A stretch of DNA of 64,000 nucleotides from Ciceribacter thiooxidans. GTDB taxonomy: Bacteria > Pseudomonadota > Alphaproteobacteria > Rhizobiales > Rhizobiaceae. Under the pieces are notes generated by a model, which saw only the letters and a program-made list of their open reading frames with translations, did no database searches and was not told where the DNA came from. Position 1 is the stretch's first letter; every line of letters begins with the position of its first letter. Positions 27,168 to 36,054 of the stretch are shown piece by piece. Location of the stretch: contig NZ_CP059897.1 in the NCBI RefSeq assembly GCF_014126615.1, positions 1,240,001 through 1,304,000 of the forward strand. Reading direction: 5' to 3'. A program made the position numbers and the translations under genes.

Positions 27168-28010
27168 ATGACCCTGCCCGCCATGCTGTCGAGAAAATTC
27201 GGCTACCGCTTCAACTGGGTCGGCATGATCGGCCTGTCGGTTATCGCCTTCTGGGGCGTCATCGCGATCGTTGCACCGCATATCATCCCCCACCCCGTCG
27301 GCGAGATCGTCGACGAGGACTTCTTTGGGCCGATCAGCAGCAAGCTCTGGCTCGGCTCCGACTATCTCGGACGAGACATGGTCTCGCGTGCGTTGATGGG
27401 CGCCCGCTACACGGTCGGAATTTCGCTTGCCGCCGTCTCCATCGCGTGCTTCAGCGGGGTCGTCCTCGGCATGACGGCCGCGGTGACGGGCGGCTGGTTC
27501 GATGCGGCACTGAGCCGCTTCCTCGACGCGTTGAACTCCATCCCCGGCAAGCTCTCGGGCCTCGTCATCGTCGCGGCCGTCGGCTCCTCGCTCACGGTCC
27601 TGATCATCACGCTCGCGGTCATCTACACGCCGGGCGCCTATCGCTTCGCCCGCGCGCTCGCCGTCAACATCAATACGATGGACTACGTCACCGTCGCCCG
27701 CACCCGCGGCGAAGGAACCCTCTATCTGATCCGCTCGGAAATCCTGCCCAACATCCTCGGGCCGGTACTCGCCGACCTCGGCCTGCGTTTCGTCTTCATC
27801 GTGCTGCTGCTTTCCGGCCTCTCCTTCCTGGGGCTTGGCGTGCAGCCGCCCTATGCGGACTGGGGCGCGCTCGTTCACGAGAATATCGGCGGGCTGCCTT
27901 TCGGCGCGCCGGCGGTCATCGTCCCGAGCCTTGCCATCGCCAGCCTGACGATCAGCGTCAATCTCCTGATCGACAACCTCCCCCAAAAGATCCGCGACAG
28001 GAGCGCCTGA
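27168..28010 (+). CDS. ABC transporter permease (DppC/OppC type)
   Basis: Second permease, 280 aa, with an N-terminal cytoplasmic stretch and one isolated helix (MIGLSVIAFWGVIAIVA), then the LGSDYLGRDMVSRALMGARY signature of DppC proteins and five further helices. The ATPase-contacting loop is MDYVTVARTRGEGTLYLIRSE. It begins 2 bp after the first permease and ends exactly where the ATPase ATG begins, so all three are translated from one message. Confidence 0.93.
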   Translation: MTLPAMLSRKFGYRFNWVGMIGLSVIAFWGVIAIVAPHIIPHPVGEIVDEDFFGPISSKLWLGSDYLGRDMVSRALMGARYTVGISLAAVSIACFSGVVLGMTAAVTGGWFDAALSRFLDALNSIPGKLSGLVIVAAVGSSLTVLIITLAVIYTPGAYRFARALAVNINTMDYVTVARTRGEGTLYLIRSEILPNILGPVLADLGLRFVFIVLLLSGLSFLGLGVQPPYADWGALVHENIGGLPFGAPAVIVPSLAIASLTISVNLLIDNLPQKIRDRSA

Positions 28011-29666
28011 ATGAACAACCTTGTCGAAGTCCGTGATCTCAAGGTCGAGGCCAGGACCGACTCCGGTCGGTGCGTCGAAATCATCAAGGGCGTCAGCCTC
28101 GACATCGCCCCCGGCGAGATCCTTGCGCTCATCGGCGAAAGCGGATCGGGTAAGACCACGATCGCCCTCACGCTGCTCGGGCACGCGCGGACCGGGTGCC
28201 GGATATCCGGCGGCAGCGTCGTCGTCGACGGAAAGGACATGGCGAAGCTCAGTGAACGCGAACTTACGTCCGTGCGCGGCACGGAGGTCGCCTATGTACC
28301 GCAATCGGCCGCGGCCGCCTTCAACCCGGCGATCCGCATCATCGACCAGGTGATCGAAGTGACGAAGATCCACGGATTGATGTCGCCCGCAGAAGCCAGG
28401 AGCAAGGCGATCGAGCTCTTCCGAGCGCTGTCGCTTCCCGACCCCGACCATATCGGTGAGCGCTACCCGCACCAGGTTTCCGGCGGGCAGTTGCAGCGGC
28501 TCGCTGCCGCGATGGCGATGATCGGCGATCCGAAGCTCATCATCTTCGACGAACCGACGACCGCGCTCGACGTAACGACGCAGATCGAAGTGCTAAAGGC
28601 TTTCAAGTCTGCGATGAAGGCCGGCGGGATCGCTGGCGTTTACGTCTCGCACGATCTCGCAGTCGTCGCACAAATCGCCGACCGCATCATGGTACTGCGC
28701 GGCGGCGAGGTTCAGGAAACCGGCTCGACGGATGACATCCTCCACCGTGCAACGCATCCCTATACGCGCGAGCTCCTCGCGGCCTTCGAACCGAAGCCCC
28801 GTGATGACGCTGCCGTTATCGAGCAAGGGCAGGCGCCACTCCTCAAGATCGACAACTTGATTGCAGGCTACGGTCCGATGCAGGCCGACGGGCTGCCGCT
28901 CGTGCGCGCGGTCAGTGGGGTGAGCCTCTGCGTCGAAAAGGGCCGCAATCTCGGCATCATCGGGGAATCGGGCTGCGGAAAATCGACGCTGGCCCGCGCC
29001 ATTGCCGGCATCCTGCCCGTCTCCGCCGGAACGATGACCTTCGACGGCCACGAACTCGCTCCGTCGAGCCGCCAGCGCACCCGCGACCAGGTGCGGGAAC
29101 TACAGATCGTCTTCCAGTATGCCGATACCGCGCTCAATCCGGCGAAGTCCATCGAGGATATCCTAGGGCGCCCCCTGACCTTCTACCACGGCATGAAGGG
29201 CAAGGCCCGCGACGCGCGGATCGACGAACTTCTCGACATGGTGCACCTGCCCAGGGCCTTGCGCCATCGCCGGCCGGCCGAGCTTTCGGGCGGACAGAAA
29301 CAGCGCGTCAACTTCGCACGCGCCCTCGCCGCCGAGCCGAAGCTCATCCTCTGCGACGAGATCACCTCGGCGCTCGACACTGTGGTCGCCGCCGCAATCA
29401 TCGACCTCCTGAAGGAGTTGCAGAGGGAATTGTCGCTCTCCTACGTCTTCATCAGCCACGACCTCTCCGTCGTCGAGGCGATCTGCGACAGGATCGTCGT
29501 GATGTATGACGGCAAGAAGGTCGAGGAATTGACCCCCGCGCAGGCCAAGGCGCCGACCCATCCCTATTCCAGCCTGCTGTTCTCGTCGGTGCCGAAACTC
29601 GACCCGACCTGGCTCGACAACCTCAATCTCGATCCGGAGCAGGTCAAGGCCTACAGCCACGCCTGA
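28011..29666 (+). CDS. Dipeptide-type ABC transporter, fused double ATPase
   Basis: DppD-DppF fusion of 551 aa with two complete nucleotide-binding domains. Domain 1 (1-260): Walker A GESGSGKTTIALTLLG, signature VSGGQLQRLAAAMAM, Walker B LIIFDEPTTALDV, H-loop YVSHDLAVV and the HPYTRELLAAF tail of oligopeptide ATPases. Domain 2 (about 280-545): Walker [17 protein letters not shown], signature LSGGQKQRVNFARAL, Walker B LILCDEITSALDT, H-loop FISHDLSVVEA and HPYSSLLFSSV. Both sites look competent, apart from Asp-Glu-Ile replacing Asp-Glu-Pro in the second. It ends the importer operon, with a strong hairpin at 29679-29699 before the convergent Lrp gene. Confidence 0.94.
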   Translation: MNNLVEVRDLKVEARTDSGRCVEIIKGVSLDIAPGEILALIGESGSGKTTIALTLLGHARTGCRISGGSVVVDGKDMAKLSERELTSVRGTEVAYVPQSAAAAFNPAIRIIDQVIEVTKIHGLMSPAEARSKAIELFRALSLPDPDHIGERYPHQVSGGQLQRLAAAMAMIGDPKLIIFDEPTTALDVTTQIEVLKAFKSAMKAGGIAGVYVSHDLAVVAQIADRIMVLRGGEVQETGSTDDILHRATHPYTRELLAAFEPKPRDDAAVIEQGQAPLLKIDNLIAGYGPMQADGLPLVRAVSGVSLCVEKGRNLGIIGESGCGKSTLARAIAGILPVSAGTMTFDGHELAPSSRQRTRDQVRELQIVFQYADTALNPAKSIEDILGRPLTFYHGMKGKARDARIDELLDMVHLPRALRHRRPAELSGGQKQRVNFARALAAEPKLILCDEITSALDTVVAAAIIDLLKELQRELSLSYVFISHDLSVVEAICDRIVVMYDGKKVEELTPAQAKAPTHPYSSLLFSSVPKLDPTWLDNLNLDPEQVKAYSHA

Positions 29667-29678
29667 CGGTGCGGCCGT

Positions 29679-29699
29679 CCAGGGCCGACCGGGCCCTGG
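29679..29699. terminator. Bidirectional hairpin between convergent genes
   Basis: CCAGGGCC-GACCG-GGCCCTGG is a perfect 8-bp GC-rich stem in the 37-bp gap between the ABC ATPase (rightward) and the Lrp gene (leftward). The position is right for termination of both transcripts, though flanking T-runs are absent. Confidence 0.55.
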
Positions 29700-29703
29700 G
29701 GTG

Positions 29704-30180
29704 TCAAACGGGGAAGAGGCTCGTCAGCGGCAGGTGCGCCTTGACGATCGGCGACTTCAAAACGACGAAGCTGAAGTACTTGTCGATACCGATATCGAGA
29801 TCGGTCAGCCGTTCCATGATCGTCTGGTATTCACCAATGCCTGCCGTCACGAATTTCAGGAGATAGTCGTAGCCGCCGGACACCAGATGGCACTCGATGA
29901 TCTGATCGACCTTTTCTGCCGCCGCGAGGAAGCGGGCAAAGTCGATCTGGCGATGGTTCTTCAGCGTAATCTCGGTGAAGACGGTCAGCGTCTGGCCGAG
30001 TTTTGCGAGATTGATCTGGGCTGAATAGCCCTCGATATAGCCCTCCTGCTGCAGCTTCTTCACGCGCATGAGGCACGGGCTTGGTGAGAGATGGACGAGT
30101 TCGGCCAGCTCGACATTGGTGATGCGACCGTTCTTCTGCAGCTCGTGAAGAATCTTGATGTCGATACGGTCGAGTTTCAT
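29704..30180 (-). CDS. Lrp/AsnC family transcriptional regulator
   Basis: Feast/famine regulator of 158 aa. The N-terminal helix-turn-helix (about 5-55) reads LDRIDIKILHELQKNGRITN and LSPSPCLMRVKKLQQEGYI. The C-terminal RAM domain (65-145) includes VDQIIECHLVSGGYDYLLKF, where the G-x-Y-D-Y stretch forms the amino-acid-binding site. It sits between a peptide-type importer and a DadA-like oxidase, divergent from the latter, so it probably controls one or both in response to an amino acid. A site that matches the E. coli Lrp consensus at 14 of 15 positions lies 36-50 bp upstream of its own start, suggesting autoregulation. Confidence 0.93.
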   Translation of the reverse strand: MKLDRIDIKILHELQKNGRITNVELAELVHLSPSPCLMRVKKLQQEGYIEGYSAQINLAKLGQTLTVFTEITLKNHRQIDFARFLAAAEKVDQIIECHLVSGGYDYLLKFVTAGIGEYQTIMERLTDLDIGIDKYFSFVVLKSPIVKAHLPLTSLFPV

Positions 30181-30215
30181 GGCACTTCCTCCGGCGTATG
30201 GGACCTGTCGGACGG

Positions 30216-30230
30216 TAGCATTTTATGCTG
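30216..30230. promoter_or_regulatory. Near-consensus Lrp-type operator
   Basis: TAGCATTTTATGCTG fits the published E. coli Lrp consensus YAGHAWATTWTDCTR at 14 of 15 positions (only the seventh base differs) and contains AGCAT-TTT-ATGCT symmetry. It lies in the 232-bp divergent gap between the lrp-like gene and the FAD oxidase, close to the regulator's start. It is a strong candidate for autoregulation and control of the oxidase. Confidence 0.6.
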
Positions 30231-30412
30231 CGACATCCTCGAAATCACATTAACACTTTGTCCTGGCGCGTCTATTCCGTTTGGCGCCACCGCCCGAGGC
30301 ACAATGATCCGCCGGCCCATGAAAGAACGGAATCTTCTGCTGCGGACCGCCGATATGCGGCAACGGCTCCGGAATTCCAGCGCTATTCTCGCGAGGAAAA
30401 GGAGAGATGATC

Positions 30413-31738
30413 ATGCCCGCACCCCTGATGCTGATCGAGACGACGCCAGACCTGCCGGAAGCCGCCGATGCGGTGGTGATCGGCGCGGGAATCGTCGGCG
30501 TCTTTGCGGCCTACCATCTCGCCAAACGCGGATTGAAGGTTGCTATCCTCGAGAAGGGTCGTGTCGGCGCCGAGCAATCGAGCCGAAACTGGGGCTGGTG
30601 CCGCCAGCAGAACCGCGACGCCCGCGAGCTCCCCATGGCAACGAAAAGTCTCGACCTCTGGGAAGAGTTTGCGGCCGAAACCGGTGAGGACACCGGCTTC
30701 CGCCGCTGCGGCCTCCTCTATCTCAGCAACAACGAGGAGGAGCTGTCAGGCTGGGCACGCTGGCGCGATTTCGCCCGCACCGTCGGCGTCACCACCCACA
30801 TGCTCGACCAGGCTGCCGCGACGTCCAGGGCCGAGACGACCGGAAGGGTCTGGAAAGGCGGTGTCTTCTCGCCGAGCGACGGCATCGCCAATCCGGCGAG
30901 CGCCGCACCGGCCGTCGCCCACGCAATCCTGAAACTCGGCGGCACGGTGCACCAGTCCTGTGCCGCGCGCGGCATCGAAACGGAAGGCGGCCGGCTGAGC
31001 GCCGTCGTTACCGAACGCGGGACGATCCGCACCAAGCTTGCCGTTCTTGCCGGCGGCGCCTGGGCATCGGCCTTCTGCCGCCAGCTCGGGTTCCGTTTTC
31101 CGCAGGCATCGATCCGTTCGTCTATCCTCTCGGTCGGCCCCGGCGAGGGCACGATACCGGACGCTCTGCACACCGCCGCGATCTCGGTTACCCGCCGCGG
31201 CAACGGCGGCCATACGCTTGCAATCAGCGGCCGTGGTCGGGTCGACCCAACCGCCCAGCAGCTTCGTTTCGCTCCGCAATTTCTGCCAATGTTCCTGCGG
31301 CGGTGGAAGAGCCTCGCTCCCGGAGGGCTGGAGGGCGTCCGGTCGGGCCATGAGAGCCTCGCACGGTGGCGTCTCGACCGGCCGACGCCGATGGAAAGGA
31401 TGCGCATCCTCGACCCGGCCGTTGACGAGGGCACGATCCGCCTCACCCATAAGCGGGCGATCGAACTGCTGCCGGCTCTCGACGGCCGCCCAGTTACGGC
31501 AACCTGGGCGGGCTACATCGACAGTACACCGGACGGCGTGCCCGCGATCGGCGAAGTGACGGGGCTTCCCGGCTTCGTCCTTGCGGCCGGGTTCAGCGGC
31601 CATGGCTTTGGGATCGGCCCCGGCGCCGGCCATCTGATCGCCGACATCATGACTGGCGACGAGCCGATCGTCGACCCGAGACCCTATCATCCAGACCGGT
31701 TCGGAAAGAGCTCGTGGGGTAAGGTCGCCGACTTCTAA
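30413..31738 (+). CDS. DadA-like FAD-dependent amino-acid/amine oxidoreductase
   Basis: Flavoprotein of the DAO family, 441 aa from ATG 30413 (AAGGAG 8 bases upstream; a second ATG at 30407 is too close to that site). The FAD site is DAVVIGAGIVGVFAAYHLAKRG, followed by LEKGRVGAEQSSRNWGWCRQQ and the C-terminal GLPGFVLAAGFSGHGFGIGPG. The family includes D-amino-acid dehydrogenases and opine, sarcosine and amine oxidases. Its regulator neighbour and the importer on the other side favour use of an amino acid or conjugate as nutrient. The SSRNWGWCRQQNRD segment is typical of a rhizobial subgroup without assigned substrate as far as I know. Confidence 0.88.
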   Translation: MPAPLMLIETTPDLPEAADAVVIGAGIVGVFAAYHLAKRGLKVAILEKGRVGAEQSSRNWGWCRQQNRDARELPMATKSLDLWEEFAAETGEDTGFRRCGLLYLSNNEEELSGWARWRDFARTVGVTTHMLDQAAATSRAETTGRVWKGGVFSPSDGIANPASAAPAVAHAILKLGGTVHQSCAARGIETEGGRLSAVVTERGTIRTKLAVLAGGAWASAFCRQLGFRFPQASIRSSILSVGPGEGTIPDALHTAAISVTRRGNGGHTLAISGRGRVDPTAQQLRFAPQFLPMFLRRWKSLAPGGLEGVRSGHESLARWRLDRPTPMERMRILDPAVDEGTIRLTHKRAIELLPALDGRPVTATWAGYIDSTPDGVPAIGEVTGLPGFVLAAGFSGHGFGIGPGAGHLIADIMTGDEPIVDPRPYHPDRFGKSSWGKVADF

Positions 31739-31762
31739 CTCGGGTTCTGGCTTATGGCGTCG

Positions 31763-31789
31763 AACCCCCGGAGCCTTCGAACCGGGGTT
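31763..31789. terminator. Imperfect hairpin between convergent genes
   Basis: AACCCCCGG at 31763-31771 pairs with CCGGGGTT at 31782-31789 (one extra C bulged) in the 61-bp gap between the FAD oxidase and the methyltransferase, whose 3' ends face each other. A two-way terminator is plausible. Confidence 0.45.
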
Positions 31790-31799
31790 TCGGATGTCC

Positions 31800-32843
31800 T
31801 CACGTGCGGAGCTGCAGCGTGCCGTAAACGATGTTTCGGTTTTCGCCGAACCAGACCTGCGGCTCGACCGTGTTGCGGTCGATGCTGGCGTTGACGATGC
31901 GCCACATGTCCGCTTCGTTGCGCCAGAGGAGTTCCCAGTTCATGAAGGTTTCCATGTAACCTTCGACGCGGATACCCTCGGCGAAATTGGCAAATAGGAA
32001 GAGCCCGCCGGGCTTCAGCATCTCGAGGCATTTCTGCGTCAGTTTCACTGCCACGTTTTCCGCGAGGTAGTCGTAGAGGCCGGCTGCATAGATGAAATCG
32101 AACCGTCCGAGCTTCTGCTTGCCGTTCAGAATGCTTCGGACCGAACCGTTGACGGCCTCGACAGAAGTTCCCTGGAAATCACGGGCGACAGACCCGACAC
32201 TCAGCGGATCCTGGTCAAGGGCGATCCAGCGCTTCAGCCGCTGCTCGCGTAGCGCGACGGACCGATCCGCTTCCCTCAGATGCCCTGAGGCGATGGTCAG
32301 GATCTCGGTCTCCGGTCCCCGTGCATCGGCAACCTGATCGACATATTTTGTCAGCAGATCGCGGCGCTCGCGGACGGCGACCGACGACGAGGCGTCCTTC
32401 GTATAATCATAGAGAGCCTTGCCGGTCGGCGTTGCCGCGGCGATCTCGGCTTCGGCATCCGGATGACCATAGATGAAATCCAGAAGATGCGCGTCGCCCG
32501 AATATCCGCGCGGCTTCTCGAAAGACCAGCGGGTAAACGGGTCCTCGAGGAAGAACGCCGATATCGGGTGGCGCTGCACCACCGGTACGAGTGCCTTCCA
32601 GACGGTCGGATGGAGTCGGGAACGAATATCGTGAAGCGCGCCTGCAACGTAGTCGATGATGGCGCGCGGATCGTCTGCCCTCTCGGAGCGCTGCCTTGCG
32701 AGCTCCAGCATCACGGCGATTTCGCCGCGACCGGTCACGAGTTGTTCGTCGAAGTGCTCATAGTCTCCCGCCGCTGTTCCTCCAGCGATCGCGTCGGGTG
32801 TGATAAGGCTTTCGCCGTCGAACACTACTTTCAACTGACTCAT
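31800..32843 (-). CDS. Class I SAM-dependent methyltransferase, substrate unknown
   Basis: Predicted cytosolic methyltransferase of 347 aa. The SAM-binding motif I appears in the middle (ETEILTIASGHLREAD, about residue 175), followed by the acidic motif II (WIALDQDPLSV) and later motifs DFIYAAGLYDYL and LKPGGLFLFANF. The N-terminal 150 residues are helical, with KPRGYSGDAHLLDFIYG, a Gly-Tyr-x-Gly-Asp block I associate loosely with PhcB-like methyltransferases, some of which make fatty-acid methyl-ester signals. That link is only a resemblance. The ATG at 32843 follows AAGGAG by about 11 bases; the frame is open further to 32963. It is divergent from the GGDEF-EAL gene across an AT-rich gap. 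Confidence 0.8.
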   Translation of the reverse strand: MSQLKVVFDGESLITPDAIAGGTAAGDYEHFDEQLVTGRGEIAVMLELARQRSERADDPRAIIDYVAGALHDIRSRLHPTVWKALVPVVQRHPISAFFLEDPFTRWSFEKPRGYSGDAHLLDFIYGHPDAEAEIAAATPTGKALYDYTKDASSSVAVRERRDLLTKYVDQVADARGPETEILTIASGHLREADRSVALREQRLKRWIALDQDPLSVGSVARDFQGTSVEAVNGSVRSILNGKQKLGRFDFIYAAGLYDYLAENVAVKLTQKCLEMLKPGGLFLFANFAEGIRVEGYMETFMNWELLWRNEADMWRIVNASIDRNTVEPQVWFGENRNIVYGTLQLRT

Positions 32844-33120
32844 GCAGGCCCCGCTCCTTAACAATTGTTTAACTACGTGCGGGAGAATGACCTGATTTGC
32901 TACAACTTGTACAGTGCGAGAAATCATAAAAAGGCAGGGTAAAGAAATGTAGCATTTTGGCACAAAAATTCAATTTAACTTAATTTTCACGAACACCTTT
33001 TACTCTGTAGTGATGACTTGAAGAAGATCGCCTGTCACCTTGCATTGGAATGTGATTAAGACATATTGCACGCGATTATGCGCAGCTGCGCGGTCATGAT
33101 CTGCCGAGCGGCAGGAGACT
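32844..33120. promoter_or_regulatory. AT-rich divergent regulatory gap
   Basis: This 277-bp region between the methyltransferase and the GGDEF-EAL gene is visibly AT-richer than its surroundings (long A/T stretches around 32920-33000). It must hold both promoters. I could not assign convincing -35/-10 elements; TGGCAC at 32956 lacks the matching GC half of a sigma-54 site. Confidence 0.45.
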
Positions 33121-35127
33121 GTGAGAAGGGGCATGAGGCACACCTGGACTGGCGGAATCGACGAAGAGCGGCATGAGACCCCCAGTCTTCCGCCCGAGGC
33201 GGAACTGCGGCAACTCTACCGCCGACAGGACGAGGAGGGCCGCCGAACCGCCGTCAGGCAGGGGTTCTGGGTGGCGGTTATCGTCTATCTCGCCTTCGCC
33301 ATCCCCGACATCATCCTGATCCCGGACGTCGCCGAGTACACGATCGCGGCCCGCATGGCCATCGGGGTCGGCGCGCTCGCGCTCTTCGAAATACAGCGGT
33401 TGATGAACGTGGCAACCGAATGGCTTGACCGCACCTGCGCCAGCGCCGTGGTACTCGGCTACGTCGGCTGGATGTATCCGGCGCTCATGACGACCCACAG
33501 CGAAGCGATCTCCTACTACATGATCTTCGGTGCGATCTTCATGATGGGCGAGAATCTGTTCTTCAGCTTCCGCTTCAGCCTCTCACTCACAGCGTCCGGA
33601 GCCATCCTCCTCGCCTTCCTCGTATCGCTCGCAAGCTTCCGGCCCGAAGGCGCTTATGCCTTCGCGTTTGCACTCTTCTATGTCTCCTGCTTTGTCTTCA
33701 CCTCCTACGTGAACTGGAAACTCAACCAGGAGCGCTACAACGTCTTCGTCAACGCGCTCGAAGCGCGTATCCAGCACAAATCGGCCGCAGAGCGTGGCGA
33801 GGCGCTGCTAAAGCTCTCCTACACCGATCCGCTCACCGGGCTCGACAACCGGCGAGCCGTCGATCTGCAATTGCGCAAGCACTGGAACATGTGGCGGGTC
33901 TATGGCGACGACTTCGCCGTCCTGCTGATCGACGTCGATTTCTTCAAGATGTACAACGACCGCTATGGTCACCAGAGCGGCGACCGCAGTCTCTGCCTGG
34001 TGGCGGACGCTCTGCGCGGCCTGGTCGAGCCCGTTGGGGGAACGGTCGGGCGGTTCGGCGGCGAGGAATTCATCGCGATCCTCCGCACGAACAGCGTTGC
34101 AGACGTCGAGGAGCTTTCAAAGGCGATCTGCGGAACGGTCGAAGAGTTGGCAATCGAGCACGACCAACGCCCGGACGGCATCGAGGTCGTTACCGCGAGC
34201 GTCGGCGCAACGTTCACCGGCTCGACCATCGCAACGAAGCTGGAGATGCTGGTCCGCGAGGCGGACCGCGCCCTTTACGGGGCCAAGGCAAGCGGGCGAC
34301 ATTGCGCGAAGATCTTCAATCCCGACGATCCGCTGATCAGTGACGAAAGCGAAGGCATCTCCGCCCTCCTGAACATCGCCATCGGCCGCAATCTCGTGTC
34401 GCTGGTCTACCAGCCGATCAGAGACGTAGACACCGGCAAGATGGTTGCCGCCGAGGCACTGATGCGGCTGAACGGCCTGAACGGTACGCCGATCCTGCCG
34501 AGCTCCTTCATTCCGATCGCGGAGCGGACGGGGGCCATCCATGATCTCGGTCTGTGGGCAATCCGCACGGCCTGCGAGGAGATGCTGGCGCCGAACAAAG
34601 TGGAACTTGTGAGCGTCAATGTTTCACCGGTCCAGTTGCGGGCGCCGGGCTTCGCCGCCTCGGTCGCCGAAATCCTCGCCCGAAGCGGCGTTTCGGGCGA
34701 TCGCCTCGCCCTTGAAATCACCGAGGGGCTGGCGATGGAGCTGCACTCCTATGTCACCGCCAGCATCGCCGAGCTCAAGGCGCTCGGGGTAAGATTGTGG
34801 CTGGACGACTTCGGAACGGGACATGCGGGCCTTTCCTGGCTCCGCGCAGTGGACTTCCACACCGTCAAGATCGACCGGTCCTTCCTCCACGCAGCGGATA
34901 CCGCCGACGGTCGAGCCATGCTTGAAGACATGGTAACGCTCATCCGCAACCGCGGTTCCGGCATCCTGATCGAGGGCGTCGAAACGGAGGATCAGGGTAC
35001 GCTGGCACGGGACCTCGGTATTGCCCTCATACAGGGATACCATATCGGCCGCCCGGCACCGGCCTTACAGTTTGCTGCCGGCAACGCCGAAGGTGACGGC
35101 AGGAGGCGGCGCGCGAAGCGTGCCTAA
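33121..35127 (+). CDS. Membrane-anchored GGDEF-EAL protein (cyclic-di-GMP turnover)
   Basis: Bifunctional cyclic-di-GMP enzyme of about 668 aa in the inner membrane. Residues about 40-195 contain roughly six hydrophobic helices forming an uncharacterised sensor region. The GGDEF domain (about 225-385) has DPLTGLDNRRA and an intact active site FGGEEF, but no RxxD inhibitory site five residues before it. The EAL domain (about 420-650) keeps the full catalytic set: AAEALMRLN, SVNVSPVQL, LEITEGLA, LDDFGTGHAGL, VKIDRSFL, GVETEDQ and QGYHIGRP. Both synthesis and hydrolysis look possible. The start is GTG 33121 or ATG 33133. The divergent methyltransferase may share regulation. Confidence 0.93.
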   Translation: MRRGMRHTWTGGIDEERHETPSLPPEAELRQLYRRQDEEGRRTAVRQGFWVAVIVYLAFAIPDIILIPDVAEYTIAARMAIGVGALALFEIQRLMNVATEWLDRTCASAVVLGYVGWMYPALMTTHSEAISYYMIFGAIFMMGENLFFSFRFSLSLTASGAILLAFLVSLASFRPEGAYAFAFALFYVSCFVFTSYVNWKLNQERYNVFVNALEARIQHKSAAERGEALLKLSYTDPLTGLDNRRAVDLQLRKHWNMWRVYGDDFAVLLIDVDFFKMYNDRYGHQSGDRSLCLVADALRGLVEPVGGTVGRFGGEEFIAILRTNSVADVEELSKAICGTVEELAIEHDQRPDGIEVVTASVGATFTGSTIATKLEMLVREADRALYGAKASGRHCAKIFNPDDPLISDESEGISALLNIAIGRNLVSLVYQPIRDVDTGKMVAAEALMRLNGLNGTPILPSSFIPIAERTGAIHDLGLWAIRTACEEMLAPNKVELVSVNVSPVQLRAPGFAASVAEILARSGVSGDRLALEITEGLAMELHSYVTASIAELKALGVRLWLDDFGTGHAGLSWLRAVDFHTVKIDRSFLHAADTADGRAMLEDMVTLIRNRGSGILIEGVETEDQGTLARDLGIALIQGYHIGRPAPALQFAAGNAEGDGRRRRAKRA

Positions 35128-35140
35128 CCGGGTTGTGCGG

Positions 35141-36052
35141 TCATTCCTTCACCGCTCCGGTCATCGACGAGACGTAGTAGTCGACGAAGAAGGAATAGAG
35201 AATGACCACCGGCAGCGAGCCGAAGAGCGCGCCTGCCATCAGTGATCCCCATTCGAAGATATCGCCGCGCACCAACTCCGTCAGCACGCCGACCGGCACG
35301 GTCTTGTTTTCCGACGACTGGATGAACGTGAGCGCATAAATAAACTCGTTCCACGACAGCGTGAAGGCGAAGATGCCGGCCGAGATCAGTCCCGGTACCG
35401 CGAGCGGCAGGATGATCCTGGTGAGAATTTGCAGGCGGCTCGCCCCGTCGACCAGCGCACTCTCTTCGAGTTCGAAGGGAATCGAGCGGAAGTAACCCAT
35501 CAACAGCCAGGTGCAGAAGGGGATGAGGAAGGTCGGATAGGTGAAGATCAGCGCCATGCGCGTATCGTAGATGCCGATCTTGAAGACGATGAAGGCGAGC
35601 GGGATGAACAGGATCGACGGCGGCACGAGATAGGCAAGGAAGATCATCAACCCGACTGAGCGCGAGCCGGTGAAGCGAATGCGCTCGATCGCGTAGGCGC
35701 CGAGAACCGCGGCGAACAGCGACAGCGCTGTCGAGGCGACCGCCACCAGCATCGTGTTCCAGAGCCATCCCGGATAGGAGGTTTCGAAGAGCAGATACTT
35801 GATGTGATCGAGGGTCGCACCGACCACCCAGAAGGGGCTGTAATTGTTGTAGTCCGTCAGCTGGGAATTCGGCTTCACCGCCGTGATCGCCATCCAGTAG
35901 AAGGGGAAGAGCAGGACGAAGATGAAGACGGCGAGCGGCAGATAGATCGTCATGACCCGCCGCGGCAGGCTGCTCAGATAGGACATGCCCTGGCTGTCGT
36001 CGGTCAGGACGGCATCGTGAACGCTGGGTTTGCTGTTCATGGTCGGCTCCAT
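35141..36052 (-). CDS. CUT1 ABC transporter permease (MalG-like)
   Basis: Inner-membrane permease of 303 aa, six predicted helices (first: MTIYLPLAVFIFVLLFPFYW). The EAA loop that docks on the ATPase reads ELEESALVDGASRLQILTRI. The alternative start ATG 36040 is possible. It is the last gene of the denD-like/ATPase/binding protein/permease/permease operon running leftward from 40699 and starts 2 bp after the partner permease. It converges on the GGDEF-EAL gene with only 13 bp between them and no visible terminator. Confidence 0.93.
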   Translation of the reverse strand: MEPTMNSKPSVHDAVLTDDSQGMSYLSSLPRRVMTIYLPLAVFIFVLLFPFYWMAITAVKPNSQLTDYNNYSPFWVVGATLDHIKYLLFETSYPGWLWNTMLVAVASTALSLFAAVLGAYAIERIRFTGSRSVGLMIFLAYLVPPSILFIPLAFIVFKIGIYDTRMALIFTYPTFLIPFCTWLLMGYFRSIPFELEESALVDGASRLQILTRIILPLAVPGLISAGIFAFTLSWNEFIYALTFIQSSENKTVPVGVLTELVRGDIFEWGSLMAGALFGSLPVVILYSFFVDYYVSSMTGAVKE

Positions 36053-36054
36053 GG

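Noticed and set aside
32950..32975. TGGCAC resembling half of a sigma-54 promoter
   Set aside because: The required downstream GC element is missing at the correct spacing.
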